NCBI GenBank assembly: GCA_024734555.1
Contig: JANPWX010000338.1
Coordinates: 1,477,734 to 1,541,733 of the forward strand
Length of the DNA: 64,000 bases
Source: Trochalopteron elliotii
Taxonomy: Eukaryota; Chordata; Aves; Passeriformes; Leiothrichidae
Direction: 5' to 3'
Shown: piece after piece, positions 35,661-49,379 of the stretch
Position numbering within the stretch: position 1 is the first letter of the stretch
How the letters are laid out: each line of letters starts with the position of its first letter
Program-made: the position numbers and the translations under genes
Notes under the pieces: generated by a model
Seen by the model: only the letters and a program-made list of their open reading frames with translations
Told to the model about the DNA's origin: nothing
Databases searched by the model: none

Positions 35661-38600
35661 CCTCTAAGAAAATTTAAACTCATTTGAAATTACGTAAGAG
35701 TTTACTTTGCCCATTGCTATTAAAAGACCAAAAATAGTAAGAGAGCTAGCAAAGAACAGACAACATGGCAATGCCACATCTGTTTCACAAAAGGTTGATA
35801 GTAAATGCTTGATTCAAAGCATACTATTAAGCCCTCCAAAATTCAAGCAATTATAAAAATGAAATTATAGACACAATGATGAATGACAACAAATGAAATG
35901 TTAACAGATCTAGCACCATACAAAAAAAAAATATTGATTTTCTCTGATTACTACTTAGGTGATCAGAGTGTATGAGGTCCTAGTTGCCTGCTTGCTCTAG
36001 ATTTTATTAATGCTCCAATATCAGACACCCAATTTGGAAATCAATGCTTACTTCATCATTTTTCTTTGAAGGATCCTATTATTCACAATTGATTTAACAG
36101 AAATGAAAGGCTTACCATTAACAAGACCCAGCTGCTGACACTTCTTAGATGAATTATTGAACTTCTAAGAGTGAATTAACTTAACCATCACCAAGACTTA
36201 TTGTCTGATGTTTCTCATACCAAAGTCAGTGTATTTATAATTACAGAACCAAGTAGTAGAAAGTAACTCCCTTGCAGCCTCCTCCAACACCATATACACC
36301 AAGTAAAAATTAAGCTTTGTAAAGATAAAAATACAAGTTATGCACCAAATTCAGTCAGTTGGAGCTTAGTCTCTAACTGCCTTTTGACACCCTGAATCTT
36401 CATTTATTTCTAAAACTCATAGGTCATTTCAAGGTTCAGAAAGACGAAATCCAATTTATGGCAAGTTACATCTTCTGTCAATGAGATTACTACAGTCAAA
36501 GATCCCTAGGGCAGACCATGCTCTGCCAGAAAGCCTACAGAAGACTATTATTAATTCCCTTAAGGTACAAAATGAAGAACCAGCTTATGAATTGAGATAA
36601 AAGTAACAAATATCATGCTACTGCAAGTAGAAGCAGTACTACCAGTCCATCACAAAAGCAATGTAAATGTACAAAGCCAAAGGCCTATGTTTCAAACTTG
36701 CCATCTGAGCCAAAGGGATATCTCTGCTCAGAACATAAATTCATCATGCCCATTTTCCAGTCTAAGAAAGACTATGCATCACCCAAGGGGAATTCAGTTC
36801 CTCAAATGAGAGCTTTTGCTCTGCAGAATGAAAAGTTCAGTACCAAAAAAGAGCAGGTTTGGAAGGGCAGATGATCACACCAGCCTCTATTGTAATCCTA
36901 TAAATTCCCAATGCAATCCTATGCAATTCCCAAGCACATACACTGCTAATATTGCTCTTCTCAAGTCATCCTTGAGAAGTGGCAATGAAAACCCTGAGTA
37001 CCAGTACACTGCCCAGCTGCCCTGATCTACAAACACATCAGTGTCAAGAGCACAGAGCTGTGCTAGGCAATATGCTATCCTTCAGCCACAGACAGAAGGA
37101 CCACAGCTGCCTGGTGACGCAGCCAGAACAACTGCTCAGCTGTCAAAACCAGTGAACATTTCATGTCTTAGTAGACTTTTGGCCAATCTGTACTACCTGG
37201 CCGAATATGCCTTCAAACTGCTAGAATGGCAGCTGCTTTCTCCTTTAGCATTCATCATACTTGCAGAGGGCAGCTTGATCATACTTACCTCTGCAACTGC
37301 TCTGAAGACTTCAGCACAAGACCAAGTTCAGACTCCAGATGCAACGCATTCAGGAAGTCTTCTGGATTAATAACACAATTTTTTGCTTCCTTTTTATTCC
37401 ACAGAATGGTGAGATAACAGACCTGTTCTATCCTTTTCACACAAGCTGAAAGTCAACAACTGTCCAAAATCACTAGGGCCTCTTCTCAAAGCCCTCAATG
37501 GATTTGAGTGCTTTCACACTGCTGGAGGCAAAACACCTGAGCCTTTTTTACCAGGGTCACTATCTGAGGAAGATACTCTTGGAGCAAACCAAACACTTTG
37601 TGAATACTGTATTCCCCTTTCCCAACCCCCTCCATCTGTTTTAACCCCTATCTTACTGAAACTAACCTTAAAATTCTGCTTTGGACATCGGACCAACACT
37701 TTAAAAATTAAGAAAAATGAGAAGGAAAGAAGCCTGACAGATAGAGCCCCCAAACTCATCCATCTAACTACATTAGGAAAACAGGCCAAAATCATGAAAT
37801 TATTATTATTTTAAAAATATTTAGGTATCGAGATTTTTCAATCTGCCTCTTCTCTACAGAATAACACTTTTGAAATGGAGGGTGGCTGGCCATAACTGAA
37901 ATCTGCTTAAACTTGATATCTGCATAAAACATATCTCAGCAAGTAGGTTGTAACAACTTTTTTAAAAGAAGACATGGACCTTGGCAGATTTCCTGCTTTT
38001 CTTACACTCATTTCTTCCAGTACTTCCCACATTGTGAAATAACTCTTAATGCTATAAAGACAGTGCAGACTGCAAAAATTGGTCCTAGTGGTTCCAATGG
38101 GAGTAATGTGGTCAGAATTTGGCATTCAGCAAAGTTTCCATTTCTACATAGGTTTCATTTATTTGTCAGTTAAAAATAAGACCGTATTTTGGCACGTAAC
38201 TAGAGCTGCTCCTGCAACTCAAAAGAAATAACACTGCTGGCAAGCCTCAAATCTGTTCCAAGACAAAAAACTGTGTTGGCAGAACTTTTTCTAAAAGTTC
38301 TTTTTGACTAGAGGCAGAATTCAACACCAGCATAAATGGAGAAACTTCAGTGAAAACAGTTATGTTACACATTAAGTTTATATAATGCAAATATATTTAG
38401 CTGACATGGAATTCAAATTCTGTTGAACCAATTCTGTTTATCTTCTGCATGTACATAATAACTTAGCACCAAATTCTATAATCATTCTTCTGTGAATACT
38501 CTTTTCCCTCCTACATAAATGGTACTGTGCTATTTACAAAGTTCCACAACCATGCCACACATTTTTTTAACGTAAGAGTTATCCAATTAGGATGTGGTGA

Positions 38601-39350
38601 AATTAAAGCTGCAAGATCTATATTCCTGCATCAATTACAGGCACAGAGAAAATAACATAAATCTGACATTTCACAACTTCTGAGGGTTTGATTTTGCAAC
38701 CTACTTTCTAAAATACCTTTTTTGCACGTCATACTCGAGGGTTTTTTTAGAGCATGAATACAGTTAACCAATGTGCAGTGGTGCTTCATCAACACAGATC
38801 ACAGCAAAATTTGACTCCCAACTCCACTACAGCACAGCCAACAATGAAAGCATTCTAGTACCTTGACAAAGATGCCCATGCCCCTTGGATACTCAGGATA
38901 TAGCTAGTTGATGGATGGGACAAACTACTTACAAGGAAACCTGTACTATTTTAGATTAACTGTTGAAAAAAACTGAACTGAGTTCTTCTTGCCAGAGCAA
39001 GGGAGAAAGTTACATGGCAGTGATATCAGGCTGCTTCAATCCTTTTGAAGAAAAAGCAATACAAAGATTAAATATGTAGGTATTTCTAAAGCCAAGTTCC
39101 AAGCACAGCTTTCTTACTCTACCCTTAATACAGCTGACTTAACTCTGAACAGTTGATTGAGTATTGCATTGAACATCTTCGGTGTTTTGCCTTTTTGTCA
39201 AACTATGCTTTTTTTACATTTTGTTATATTGTCACTGAAGAAAAAAAATTACAAAGAAATGTAGACTGAATTTATTTACCTTCAGATTCTTCACAATTTG
39301 TATCCAATGCACCACAACTCATGAACTGCTTCAAATAATTCAACTAAGCA
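35661..39350. other. AT-rich non-coding DNA
   Basis: No gene is supported. A 109-codon plus frame at 37,041-37,370 has no recognisable domain. A perfect 9-bp inverted repeat (agaactttt / aaaagttct, three-base loop) lies at 38,281-38,301. Confidence 0.5.
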
Positions 39351-39352
39351 CA

Positions 39353-39408
39353 TGGAGTAGAGGACCTTTAAAGGCTCCCTTCCAACCCAAACTATCCTAT
39401 GATTTGCA
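39353..39408 (+). mobile_element. CR1 LINE extreme 3' end, sense orientation
   Basis: Only the terminal part is left: 'gacctttaaaggctccct' followed by 'tccaacccaaactatcctat' and gattt. This matches the very end of CR1 copies, in which 'ggtcccttccaaccc' and an attctatgatt tail are diagnostic. It is a strongly 5'-truncated insertion. Confidence 0.85.
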
Positions 39409-42400
39409 ACACTTGATTGTAAAAGTCAGTCTGCCTACACAAAAGATGTTTTCAATAAAATACAGCACTTTAGATGTCCACTGACTTAAAACTATTCAAC
39501 AATTAAAAAGAAAGGTAAGAGGTGATGCTTATGTTCAGACCATAAATTAATGCAGGTAATTTGACCACCAATATAATTAATACAATGACCAGATAACTAC
39601 AGTTAGAACTCCAAATAAACTTAATATGCTTTATATATAAATAAAAAGTAAATAGAATATTAACTAAACTTTAGGCCTGAAATTCCAACCAGCAGTCTCA
39701 TTGAGAATAAATTACACAAAATTTTCAGCTTAGTGTGCCTAAGAATTGATGTCACAAAAGTCATTCAGAAATTTAAGGCAGATTATAGGGAGCATAGGAA
39801 AACACATTAATCATCTTTTTATTTCCACTGTAGAAATAATGTACTACAGGTGTTTTAGAAAGACTTTGATTTTTAAAAAGAGGTGGTCTCTTTCTTTCCA
39901 TACATTACCAAGTCTAACAGAGGCACAATTTTATTTAGGCTAAATCATGCCTTATGGGACACACTTAGGAGGAGGAAAGGAGGACATGCAACTGGCATTT
40001 GAGACATATTGCCAGTGCAAAGCTGCCAAAAGCACACAGCAGGGAGCATGTTTTGGCTATCCATGAGCAGAATAAGCATGCACTCCTTTACCACTGCCAG
40101 CTGGCATTTGTTTCCAAATACAGAATGCTCACTAGGCAGTTTGGAGACTGGACATACTCCTAACCTTAACTATGCTCCCATAAAAGCATGAAGCTGAGAT
40201 ACCTCATTAACCATGCCTGTCTCTTAGCTGACTGCCAAATGAGAAAGACTGAATGACAAACAAAAAGGCTACAATTCTCCCTGCGCATAAAGAAGTACTT
40301 AAAAGTATATCCTAACGTACTCTAGTGCTTACAGCAAAAGAGAGATTTTAAGAGTGTTGGAAGAAAATTCTGCCAGAATCTCAAAAAGCAGAAACATTGC
40401 CACTCTCTATTGTACATAGATAGAAAAAGTGAAATCCAGAGACACAGAGTACCAAGAAAACATAGCAACATATAGAAAGAGTGGCTGGCACTGTGATTAT
40501 AAACTGTACTACCATGTTTAATACAACCTCTAGCACTCCTCACAACAGACGCTCCCTGCTTTATGTGCTGGGGCAGATTTGTGGGTAGAAGATTAATGTC
40601 CCCCTCCATCTGTTAATGACTATATAGGTCCCCTGAGCTTTGCACCAAGGGTACTTTGCCCTTAGGATGGAACAAGAAATGGGAATTTGTGTTTGTTACA
40701 ACATGAGCTTACTATTTCCAGCAACACTAGCAATTGCTAGATGTGTATTATTTCAACTTTATCTACGAAAAACATATTTTATCACGGTAGTTCAACTGTG
40801 ATTCCAAGTAGATTTTCAAAGAGATCAGTTAAAAAGAGAACAAACCAACAGGGGGGCACTTTTCACTTTCAAAGTGCTTTCCTGACACACACAGCCTGCA
40901 TTGGTGTTTCCCTGTAAGTGCTCTATTCATTAACTTTTCACTAGAGTTTCAAAGTGACTCCACTTTTTGGATTTCTGGATTTCTTTTTCTCTGTCACTGA
41001 CAGCCTGCTGTCGTGGACCAAGCAACTTGGAAGGAAGAAATGTACCAGAGACTGCCACGCAAAGGAGAGGGCACTAATTAAAGCCTTCATTTCGTTCAGG
41101 TAGTTCTGTGAGTGGATTTTAACTTACCCCTGTTAACTGTACCTTTGCTCCTGAGACCCAGAGGCAAGTCAGAAGGAGCTTCACACCATCATAGTCTTCA
41201 TGGACCTAAGCCAGTTTGATAACCTGGAAGAATATAGGGAAAGAACAGTTACAAAATGAAGTTCTGAAGGAATGAGGCAAACATGGTCATCATCAGACCA
41301 ATGATACTCAGAGAAAAATCCAGAAGATCTTAGCGGTACCTCCAATATCCACAAATGAGAAATCAAAACCAGAGCACTGCTTCACTAAATTCTCCAAATG
41401 TGGTGTCTCAGGTTTGTTTCGTGCTTCCTTTCTTCCTTTTCCCACCCCTACCAATTGCAACATTGACCTCAATTCCATCTCAAGGAAGAAACAGTTCTCC
41501 CTGCCAAAATTCCCTGTGAGCACCCAAGGGAATTCCAGCGGCAGTCAACCAGGTTTACATTAACACCAAGCATATTTAATTAACTTCCCCCAGTTTACTC
41601 AGTTTAACTTTGGAAACAGCTGGAACACCTTTGCAGCTGAACCATCAACACAAGAAAATTCTACCCTCTTTTTAAAAAAGGGAAGTGTGATTTCAGTATA
41701 TGACCTCTACCAATCCTTTTGATCCAACTGGGCACTGTTTCTCTCAAACCACTCCTGCCCAACAAGAAAAGCAGGATGAGACTGTAGTCAAGAGGGGAAA
41801 AGAAAGAAAAATGGAAAAGGAATTGCTCTGTGCTGTCCTTCATATTCAGCAGAGAATTTCCTGGTCTCAAACACTACCAGAGTGAAGAAACGGCATCCAC
41901 AAAAGACAATTTTTGCCTCTGTATCAGCAGCAGTACAAAACAATGAGTGTTGAACTAATAAAGTGCTCTGCCTGTCTAGGCCATAGTACTCATAATATTA
42001 CTCTGAAAACACTTCTCTACTAGCTTCCCAAAAAAGGAAATACACAAAATCAAAGATACACATTTAATATTGTTAAAATTAATTGTAAAACACAACCAAA
42101 AACCCCAGCCTGATTTGTATATATTTTGTTTTCATAACAAAATCTTCTAAGAATCAACAGAGCTGCTCCCAGGTTTCTCATCTGAATCTAGTGATATTTG
42201 GCCTTTTTCTTAAGCTTCCTCAACAAGGCATGCATTCCACCTTTCATCTGAAAATTAAAGGAATCATCTTTTTCTTTAATCTGTGTACAATACAGGAAAA
42301 CACATTCTGAGTATGACTTAAATACACAGAGCAGGTAAAAGGGATTCAATGCTAGTATTTCTTGATAAAGTCATTCTCAGGTCCTTTTGGAAGTCTAACT

Positions 42401-43890
42401 TAGAGTTGAAAAGCTTGAAACTCAATGCTAAAAAATAATAAAAAATATACACTTAAGAATATTAAAGGCAAAAGCACAAGGAAGGCAAGGGACAGAGCAA
42501 AGAGCTGCAGTTTCCCTTCCCTGTAGGGAGTACAAGAGAGCGTATCGCCTGACTGATACTCCTCTGAGCAACAGCTTGCTTTCCTTAATGTGCCTCCTCA
42601 ATTGCCATCCTGTGGCCTGCACAGGTAGGCAGCCCCTGGAGGGAAAAGCCACTGAAGTCTGTGCATCCTACAGAGCACCGAGAGCAATCATTCAAGCTTT
42701 TATAAAAACCTCTTGCACCTCTGCAGAAAGGCTGCTCTCAGTCTGGCCTCCAGAGAAAATACAGCAGCCCAGACTGATAACATCTACTTACACTTCTGCT
42801 GGTTAGACATAGATTGTCTCGAACAGCCTTTCTGAAAAGCTGAACAGAAGTCTTAAGCCTGAGCCACATCTAGCACAGCTAGCACATCTAATTCAAGTAC
42901 TGGTAAAACACATTTAATTGCAAAAAAAACCCCAAGCATATCTGTTTGGGGAAAGAGCAGGGGAGTTACTGTTGCTTATTTGTGGAGAAGGGAGGAATGT
43001 ATCATATCTGCACACATACATAGACAAATGTGTGCCTCACACATGGGTACAGGATAACAAACACAACTTGTTCTCCACTACAGATTTTTCCACTTTGAAC
43101 ATATAGGCATCAATACATAAAGTTCACGTTATTTCAGTGAAATACCTTTCGAATTAATAACGCTGGCAGGATTGCAATTCACGTAACACAGATGATTTGG
43201 TCATCACTTACTCAAGGACAAATTGAAGTCTGAGGGTCAAATCTATAGGGATTTCTGGTGACATCACTAAGACCTCACACAGATGCCCAAGACAAGTAGT
43301 GCTGGTATTTTGCCCACCTTTGTACCACGTTAGTTATGAGAAATTACTCAAAAAACAAACAGTCAAACATGATGCCACAACTAACAACAGTGAGCAACTC
43401 CATCAACAGAGAGTACTCTCATCACATCAGGAACAAAGACATGTGAACAATCTATCTTAGAGAGCTTGAGTAGTCATTCTGTCGGAAAAAAAAAAAACAA
43501 AACCACATTTTACCAAAGTATAAGAGTCATTTCAAATTTAGTGTGTTATATACCTTCCCAGGCTCATGAAGAACTCACCAACAGTACCCACAGCCAAGTC
43601 CAGCAAAGACTACCACTTGACATGTGTCACATTTATTTGTCAGAGCTATTCTCAACACTCAGCAGCAAGACTGAGCAGTCAAGGCAGCAGCACTTTGTCT
43701 GACAGTTTAAACTTGCTCCTCTGCACGTGCTCTATATTCGTTTTTATTCTAAATTATCTTCACCATGAGTACTACACAAAGGGCTCCTCTGATCCCACAG
43801 ACAAACAGCTCTTTCGTCCTAAGAATGTAATTTAAAAGACTATTTACCATAACTTTTACAATGCTTATTTTCTCGGCAGGAAATCTTCTT
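39409..43890. other. AT-rich non-coding DNA
   Basis: No gene is supported. Purine-rich DNA lies at about 41,755-41,825 and a 12-A tract at 43,486-43,497. Frames of 60-95 codons show no family resemblance. Confidence 0.55.
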
Positions 43891-44330
43891 ACAGAATCAG
43901 AATAATTTAGGCTGAAAAGGACCTCTAGAGGCCACGTCCTCCAACTCCCAGTCAAAGCAGTGCTGATTTCAAAGTTAGAACAAGTTGTTCAGAGTCTTGT
44001 CCAGTCACGTTTCTAAATCTCCAAGGTCAAATCTTGCAATTTCCACGGACCTCAGGTCAGAGTTTAACCATTCTGACTGTTAATTCTTTTTTCCTTATGC
44101 CCAGTCAGAATTGGTCCATTTCTCTATGTGACAACTGCACCTCATCCTTGCTCTGTACACCTCAGGGAAGAGCACTACTCTCTGTTCCAAAACAGCCTAT
44201 TGGGAAATGGAAGGCAACAATTCACCTTCATCTTCTAATCTCCAGGCTGGGCAAACCCAGATCCCTCAGGATCTCTCTGTATGCTGTGTACTCCAGACAC
44301 CAACTGAAACAAGGCGACTGCTCCACGTTT
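43891..44330 (-). mobile_element. Older CR1 LINE 3' fragment, antisense orientation
   Basis: The plus strand begins 'acagaatcagaataattta' and continues 'ggctgaaaaggacctctaga' and 'tcctccaactcccagtcaaa'. This is the complement of the 3' end of an older CR1 subfamily whose antisense strand reads 'ggttggaaaagacctctag'. Further on, 'atcttctaatctccaggctg' and 'gcaaacccagatccctcag' match the upstream part of the same element. It carries more substitutions and small gaps than the other copies, which suggests greater age. The 103-codon plus frame at 44,034-44,345 lies within it and is not a gene. Confidence 0.88.
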
Positions 44331-47300
44331 AAATTCTTTAAATGATTTTTGAAAACGTAACAAAGCCTTTCGCATACCTCACCTTGATCATACAACATAA
44401 CTTTACAGGTCCCCTGACACAGGCAGGACCACTGGTACCTTACTTTTTGATCCCAAAGAAAGTTTTGAGGACAACCTCAGTGGAGCAGCAAGCATAAAGG
44501 ATATGACAATTTGATGCACTGAGGGGCATCTCAGATCACCTAAACACTCTGAAACAGCACTTTTTTAAGGGTACAAAGAAAAAAAAAAAATCAACATTTA
44601 AAAAAAGTTTAATGTGGTTTAGAATGTAGCTATACAGCTTCCTGCAGTTGACCCCAGAAAAATAAAAGACATGTGATGTGTAACTTCCTTTGACTTTTCT
44701 TTGAACCTTAGATAGAAGCTCCTGCTTTAAAAAGCAGGATTTTTTATTAATTACTTCTATAATTTTTGTTAATATTTCCAAATAGTACCTAATGCTAAAA
44801 TACTTGCATGTACCAATTCCACAGGTGAGAACACCCTCTCGAAGAAAAAGTTTCTAATCATTATTTTGAGATAGGGTGCACTGCATAACTTTGATGACAT
44901 GAGCAGTACTCCCCTCACTTGACCGTGCCAGAGACAGTCAAATTCCAAAGCATTTGCAAAGAATCTAGACACAGCTCAAAACAGATACAAGAAGAAGAAT
45001 ACGTAAGAAAAAATCTGTTACCCTCACTGAGCTACTGAGAGCACACTTCCTTGCATGGCAGCACAAAGCATGCCCTCACAGGGCATGAATCAGATTTCAT
45101 TCAGAGACCAAAGGAAGTCAGCTTTCTTTACAACTTCATAGGATGCTCCCCATATGCAAGAATGGGTTTAATAAAGATTTATTATTTATTTAGAGCTTGT
45201 CTTTGCTACATATTGCTGCCACAGGGAGAAGCTTTTCATATCTGCCTAGGTAAGACCTAAAGCCTCTGGAATCATGATTGCCAAATACTCCAACAAACAG
45301 CAGCCCCAGATCTTAAGACTAAGCTGTGCAAGTTCAAAACCTGTCCCCTTAGCAGACACAGCAGTTCCACCCAAGAACACAATATGCATTAACACTGAAA
45401 AATAGGCATGGAACTATTTATACCCACAAACACACCTGTATATTCATTTCTACACGCTGTTGGCAGAATTGTGCATGTTACACACATAGCCCATGCTACA
45501 CACATCACCTTCAGCAATTTAAGAACAGTAGCAAATGCCAGAGTCTGCAATATTCTGCCTTCATGAGAGAAGAACCATATAGCAAACACTCCAGATCTGT
45601 TGCATGGTAATGGTAGCCCAGTAGTGAACCTGCTGCCCCTCTGGGACAGCATGAGCATCAGCCACACAGTGCCCTTCTCCAACTCCCCACACCAGCCTAG
45701 ACACAGGGGACAAGTTGTAGCACTGCATGAGAAGTAAAAGAGAAACTAGTGCCCCTCTGGAGAGAGGCCCCTCTCTTGCACCCAGCACAAACAAACGCAC
45801 CTTCACAGGACTCAACTCGGCTCTCAAGTTTTACACATGACCTGGAAAGGTTTTGCCATCACTTGTCTAACAAAAAGAACAAAACACACTCTATGTGCAA
45901 AGCTTTTTAATGCCTCCAAAACTGGCACTTCCACATCTCCAGGTTGGGATTTTTCCCCTCTTCATCCTATCCTCTCCATTTAGCTTACATACACACCACC
46001 TCCAGAGTGCCATGCTAATTAGCAACAGCTTGCACTCCGTATTAAAACTAAAAATAACCCCAAAAAGTCTAGTGAAAAGAAAAACTGAATGAGCTCATAT
46101 GCATTTCATCATTTCAGTAATATTGGTGTATTTTAATTATACTTAAATAATTTTAATTCTGATCTGAGCAGCAGACTAACTATAATTACTGAAAAATAAA
46201 GCCGTAAATTAAATCCAAGATATGGTAGAGTCTATTGCCCTACAGACTTGCTATAAAGTGCTACAAAAATATATATGGCTGTAACCAAAACTAACAATAA
46301 GCTCACTGTGTGGGCATAAAATAAAGAGGTGAATAGTACAAAAATGTTCAGCTGGTGTAAAATAAATCAATCCAAAACCTACAAAGTAGAACTTCAACAA
46401 ACTAAAGAAATATTTAATAAAATTAAGTTATTTTCACTTTCACTAACATAAGTAGCTCCTAAAAATAAGAAAAAAACACATTCCTTATAGGTAAGTGTCT
46501 ATTCTATAAATTTTCTACATTTCCTGTATTTGTTTGGCTTTTTCGCAATAGGCCTTATTCTGTTTCCTTATGTCTGTACTTCCTATATGTTCAGCATTCA
46601 CAAATCTACCTACCTTGAAGACAAACTAAACTACAGATTACAGAAAATGAGAAGTTCAATGACTCTTCCAGGCTTAAAGATTTCCCAGTACTGTAGCAAA
46701 CAGAATACTGCACATTGCTTTGTGGGAGGGAAATAAGATTTAACTGACATTTCATCAGTGTCTTGGGAGTCAAAGACCATCTCCTATAATATTGAATATT
46801 TAATTAGAACACAACCTACAAATAAGAAAATATTGGACATAATTTTTCCCCAGTATCTTGCCTAAGATGTAACAATAGTTTGCACTTGCAATATTCACTG
46901 CAGTAGACTCCATTATTATAATTAAGATCAGCTAAGCTGTTTTAGGGAATTTCAATAGCTACTGTCTCCTCCAAATAGATAAACAAGAGAGAGTCGATGT
47001 TATTGAAAGACAACAGATTCAATGCAGATAACTTACAGAGCTCAATACCACAAAATATTACTGAAACAACAGGTTATTAAACCAGGCAAGATATTAACGC
47101 CTCGTGCATAAAGTAATTGCTAGCTGAGAAGGGCTAGAAAAACTTCCACCACAACAAAAAAGCACTCTGTAACTGCTCATAACAGCTGGATGACCATGGC
47201 TGGACTTTGTACTGTATCCCACTGAGGAGAGGCAGCTTTTTTAATCATTGTTTGTATCACCTACCAGGAGAATCCCACGCTGGGGTGCAAAGTAATGGAA

Positions 47301-48990
47301 AACAAATCTTTGTTGGAAAATACCTGTACTTCTTGTGTGTGAAACACCAGTACTTGCACAGATGTGGCTGAACCGGCTAGGAGCTCTAATTTTACACGTG
47401 TAAATCCACACAAGTCAACAGGAACTTAGTTTATGCTACCTACCCACCACATCCATACCGACAGAAGTGTGAAAATGGATGATCCCTTTCAGGCACACCT
47501 GGCTCAAACTCCTACTGTACACACCTACAGACACTCATAGTTAGGAATTTGCTGCAATAATTCATTTATTTCTACAGAAATGCGGATATGTGAGAACACT
47601 GAGCCTTCTACACCTCGCCCACACTAGAGACCCACTACCCCCAAAACAAGCTCCATCAATAAATCCCTTTTACTACTGACAGAGACAAAATTACCTCAGC
47701 AGAAAATGAAAAAGCAGTCCTTGGTGGTGCCACTCTTTCTACCTAGAGAGAACCCAGTTTTCATGTGTAACAGAGACACTTTACCATAATGATATTAGGA
47801 TGAATTAGCCTGAAAATGCAAGAGGACTGCAAGACCTCTGCAAGAAGGTGTGAAAGAGATGCAAAGTACCCCAAAGTGCAACCATCTGCGGTGGAGCCAC
47901 TTTGCATTCTTCGCAAGCAGATTTAGACACAACATAATGACAACCCAGGTTGAGACACTCTCATTTACTAACACTGTGACACTACTATACAAGGACAAAT
48001 CCCGCAACCCTTCATCTAGCAAAGTATGTTTCACTGGAAGCTGACCCACATAAAAAGCTGAGAATCAACCTTCTCTGATCATTAAAACAGACACAGACAA
48101 ATGCTGACACAACAAGCTCTTACCCAGAGCTTGGTTCATAAAGGAATGATTGAATTAATATTTTAAATCAAAACAAACCTTCTTGGTTAAAAAACAAAGC
48201 ACATGCTAACTCCTGATGTTCTTATTTTAAGAGCAATGGCTTTTTACTCAGTTTTGTTTCCAACTCTTCCCAAATGACATAACCAGAACTACAAACAAGT
48301 GATGTCCACATAGCAACTTCTACCACAACGACACAACTGATCTAAATTTACACTGACACCACTTTACCTTAAATCAGCTTCTCCCACATGCACAGGCTTT
48401 TGCACTAGGTATCCAATTCCTTCAGTCAGCCTTAGCATAATATATAATTAACCTATGCCTGCTAAACTTCCTCATAAGATCTGTTCCAAGAGAAAGAGAT
48501 GAAGAGCAGTCTTGGTGAATTTCCTTTCCTTGGACTGCTGCTGTACTGTCCTGGTGGGCATCTTTCGGACTAGCACAGTCCTCGAACAATAATATTTTGT
48601 GTTGCTCCATTAATTACTTTGTTTTCAGAATCCATGCTATTGTTCCCCTCTCCCTTCAAAGCATAAAGTTAGACCGCCTTTACTGCCAATTAATCAGCCC
48701 TTCGTATTTTGTTACACACAGCTTACTTCAACGCTACTAAACGTACGTCTCGGCCAAAGACAAAATATCAACACTATCCAAACCAGCAAAAATCTGCCTC
48801 AGATTCAAACGACCAAACTGTCACTCTACATACCAACAACTGTGTGCCACTAGAAAACACCAGAAACGCATAAAGAGCATCCCTATCACCTTCTTGCATC
48901 AACGCCTGTGACACGCACGCACACTGCCGAGTGAGTCTTCTGTATTAGCTAACCATGGATCACTCCCTAGCAGGCAGCAGAAGGGATCCA
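44331..48990. other. AT-rich non-coding DNA left of the CpG island
   Basis: No gene or repeat family is recognised. A perfect palindrome-like hairpin (tcctgcttt, two-base loop, aaagcagga) at 44,720-44,739 is followed by a T run. Overlapping frames at 45,389-45,827 come from a GC-richer patch without domains. If the CpG island drives a minus-strand gene, this would be the first part of its first intron. Confidence 0.5.
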
Positions 48991-49020
48991 GCAGACCCCC
49001 ACGCCGCCAGCCTCACTCAC

Positions 49021-49221
49021 CCAGAAGTAATCCCTGCTCCAGCCGCACAGCCACCACGTCCCAACCATATCCTCCGGCCAGGAGAGGAGTCGCAAAACTG
49101 AACTTTCACTCCCAAAAGGCGCAGAAAGAGCCGCCCTGCACGCCTGCCCGGCCGCTGCCCGAGTTGCCGGGGCACAGAAGTAGCGGGAGGTGAAGCGCGC
49201 AGCCGGCTGAAGGACGGGCAC
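49021..49221 (-). CDS. Candidate first coding exon at the CpG island
   Basis: On the minus strand an ATG at 49,068-49,066 has a strong start context (G at -3 and G at +4) and opens a frame reading MVGTWWLCGWSRDYFW, which ends exactly at TGG|GTGAGTGAGG, a near-ideal splice donor (GT at 49,020-49,019). The coding part from this ATG is 48 bases, so the intron would fall between codons. The frame is also open upstream to an earlier ATG at 49,221-49,219, giving 67 codons. That longer version starts with an R/S/A-rich, acid-poor segment that resembles a mitochondrial targeting peptide but may simply be GC-rich 5' untranslated sequence. The position inside the CpG island supports a transcribed first exon; the protein is not recognised. 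The donor is the best evidence, and the choice of start codon is uncertain. Confidence 0.35.
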
Positions 49222-49357
49222 CGCGGCTCTGCCTGCGCAGGAATCTCACTCACAAGGCGCGCATCGCTGGGGCTCTGCTCTCGCAAGCTACTCTGCGCAG
49301 CAAGCGCTGCCGAGACCCATTGCCTCGTTTTAACCACATCTGTAAACATCAAGTTTT

Positions 49358-49379
49358 GGGGGGGTTGGGTTGTTTTGGG
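49358..49379 (+). other. Potential G-quadruplex
   Basis: A plus-strand run of seven G, then tt, GGG, a seven-base T-rich loop and GGG provides four G3 blocks with loops of 1, 2 and 7 bases. That fits the usual G3+N1-7 pattern. It lies inside the CpG island, where such structures are common near transcription starts. Formation in the cell is an inference. Confidence 0.6.

Noticed and set aside
37041..37370. 109-codon plus-strand frame with a central hydrophobic stretch
   Set aside because: No homology is recognised, there are no supporting splice sites, and a second overlapping frame is open over the same bases.
44720..44739. Perfect hairpin followed by a T run, like a bacterial intrinsic terminator
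   Set aside because: The window is clearly vertebrate nuclear DNA, where this arrangement has no terminator role for RNA polymerase II. A similar chance hairpin occurs at 38,281-38,301.
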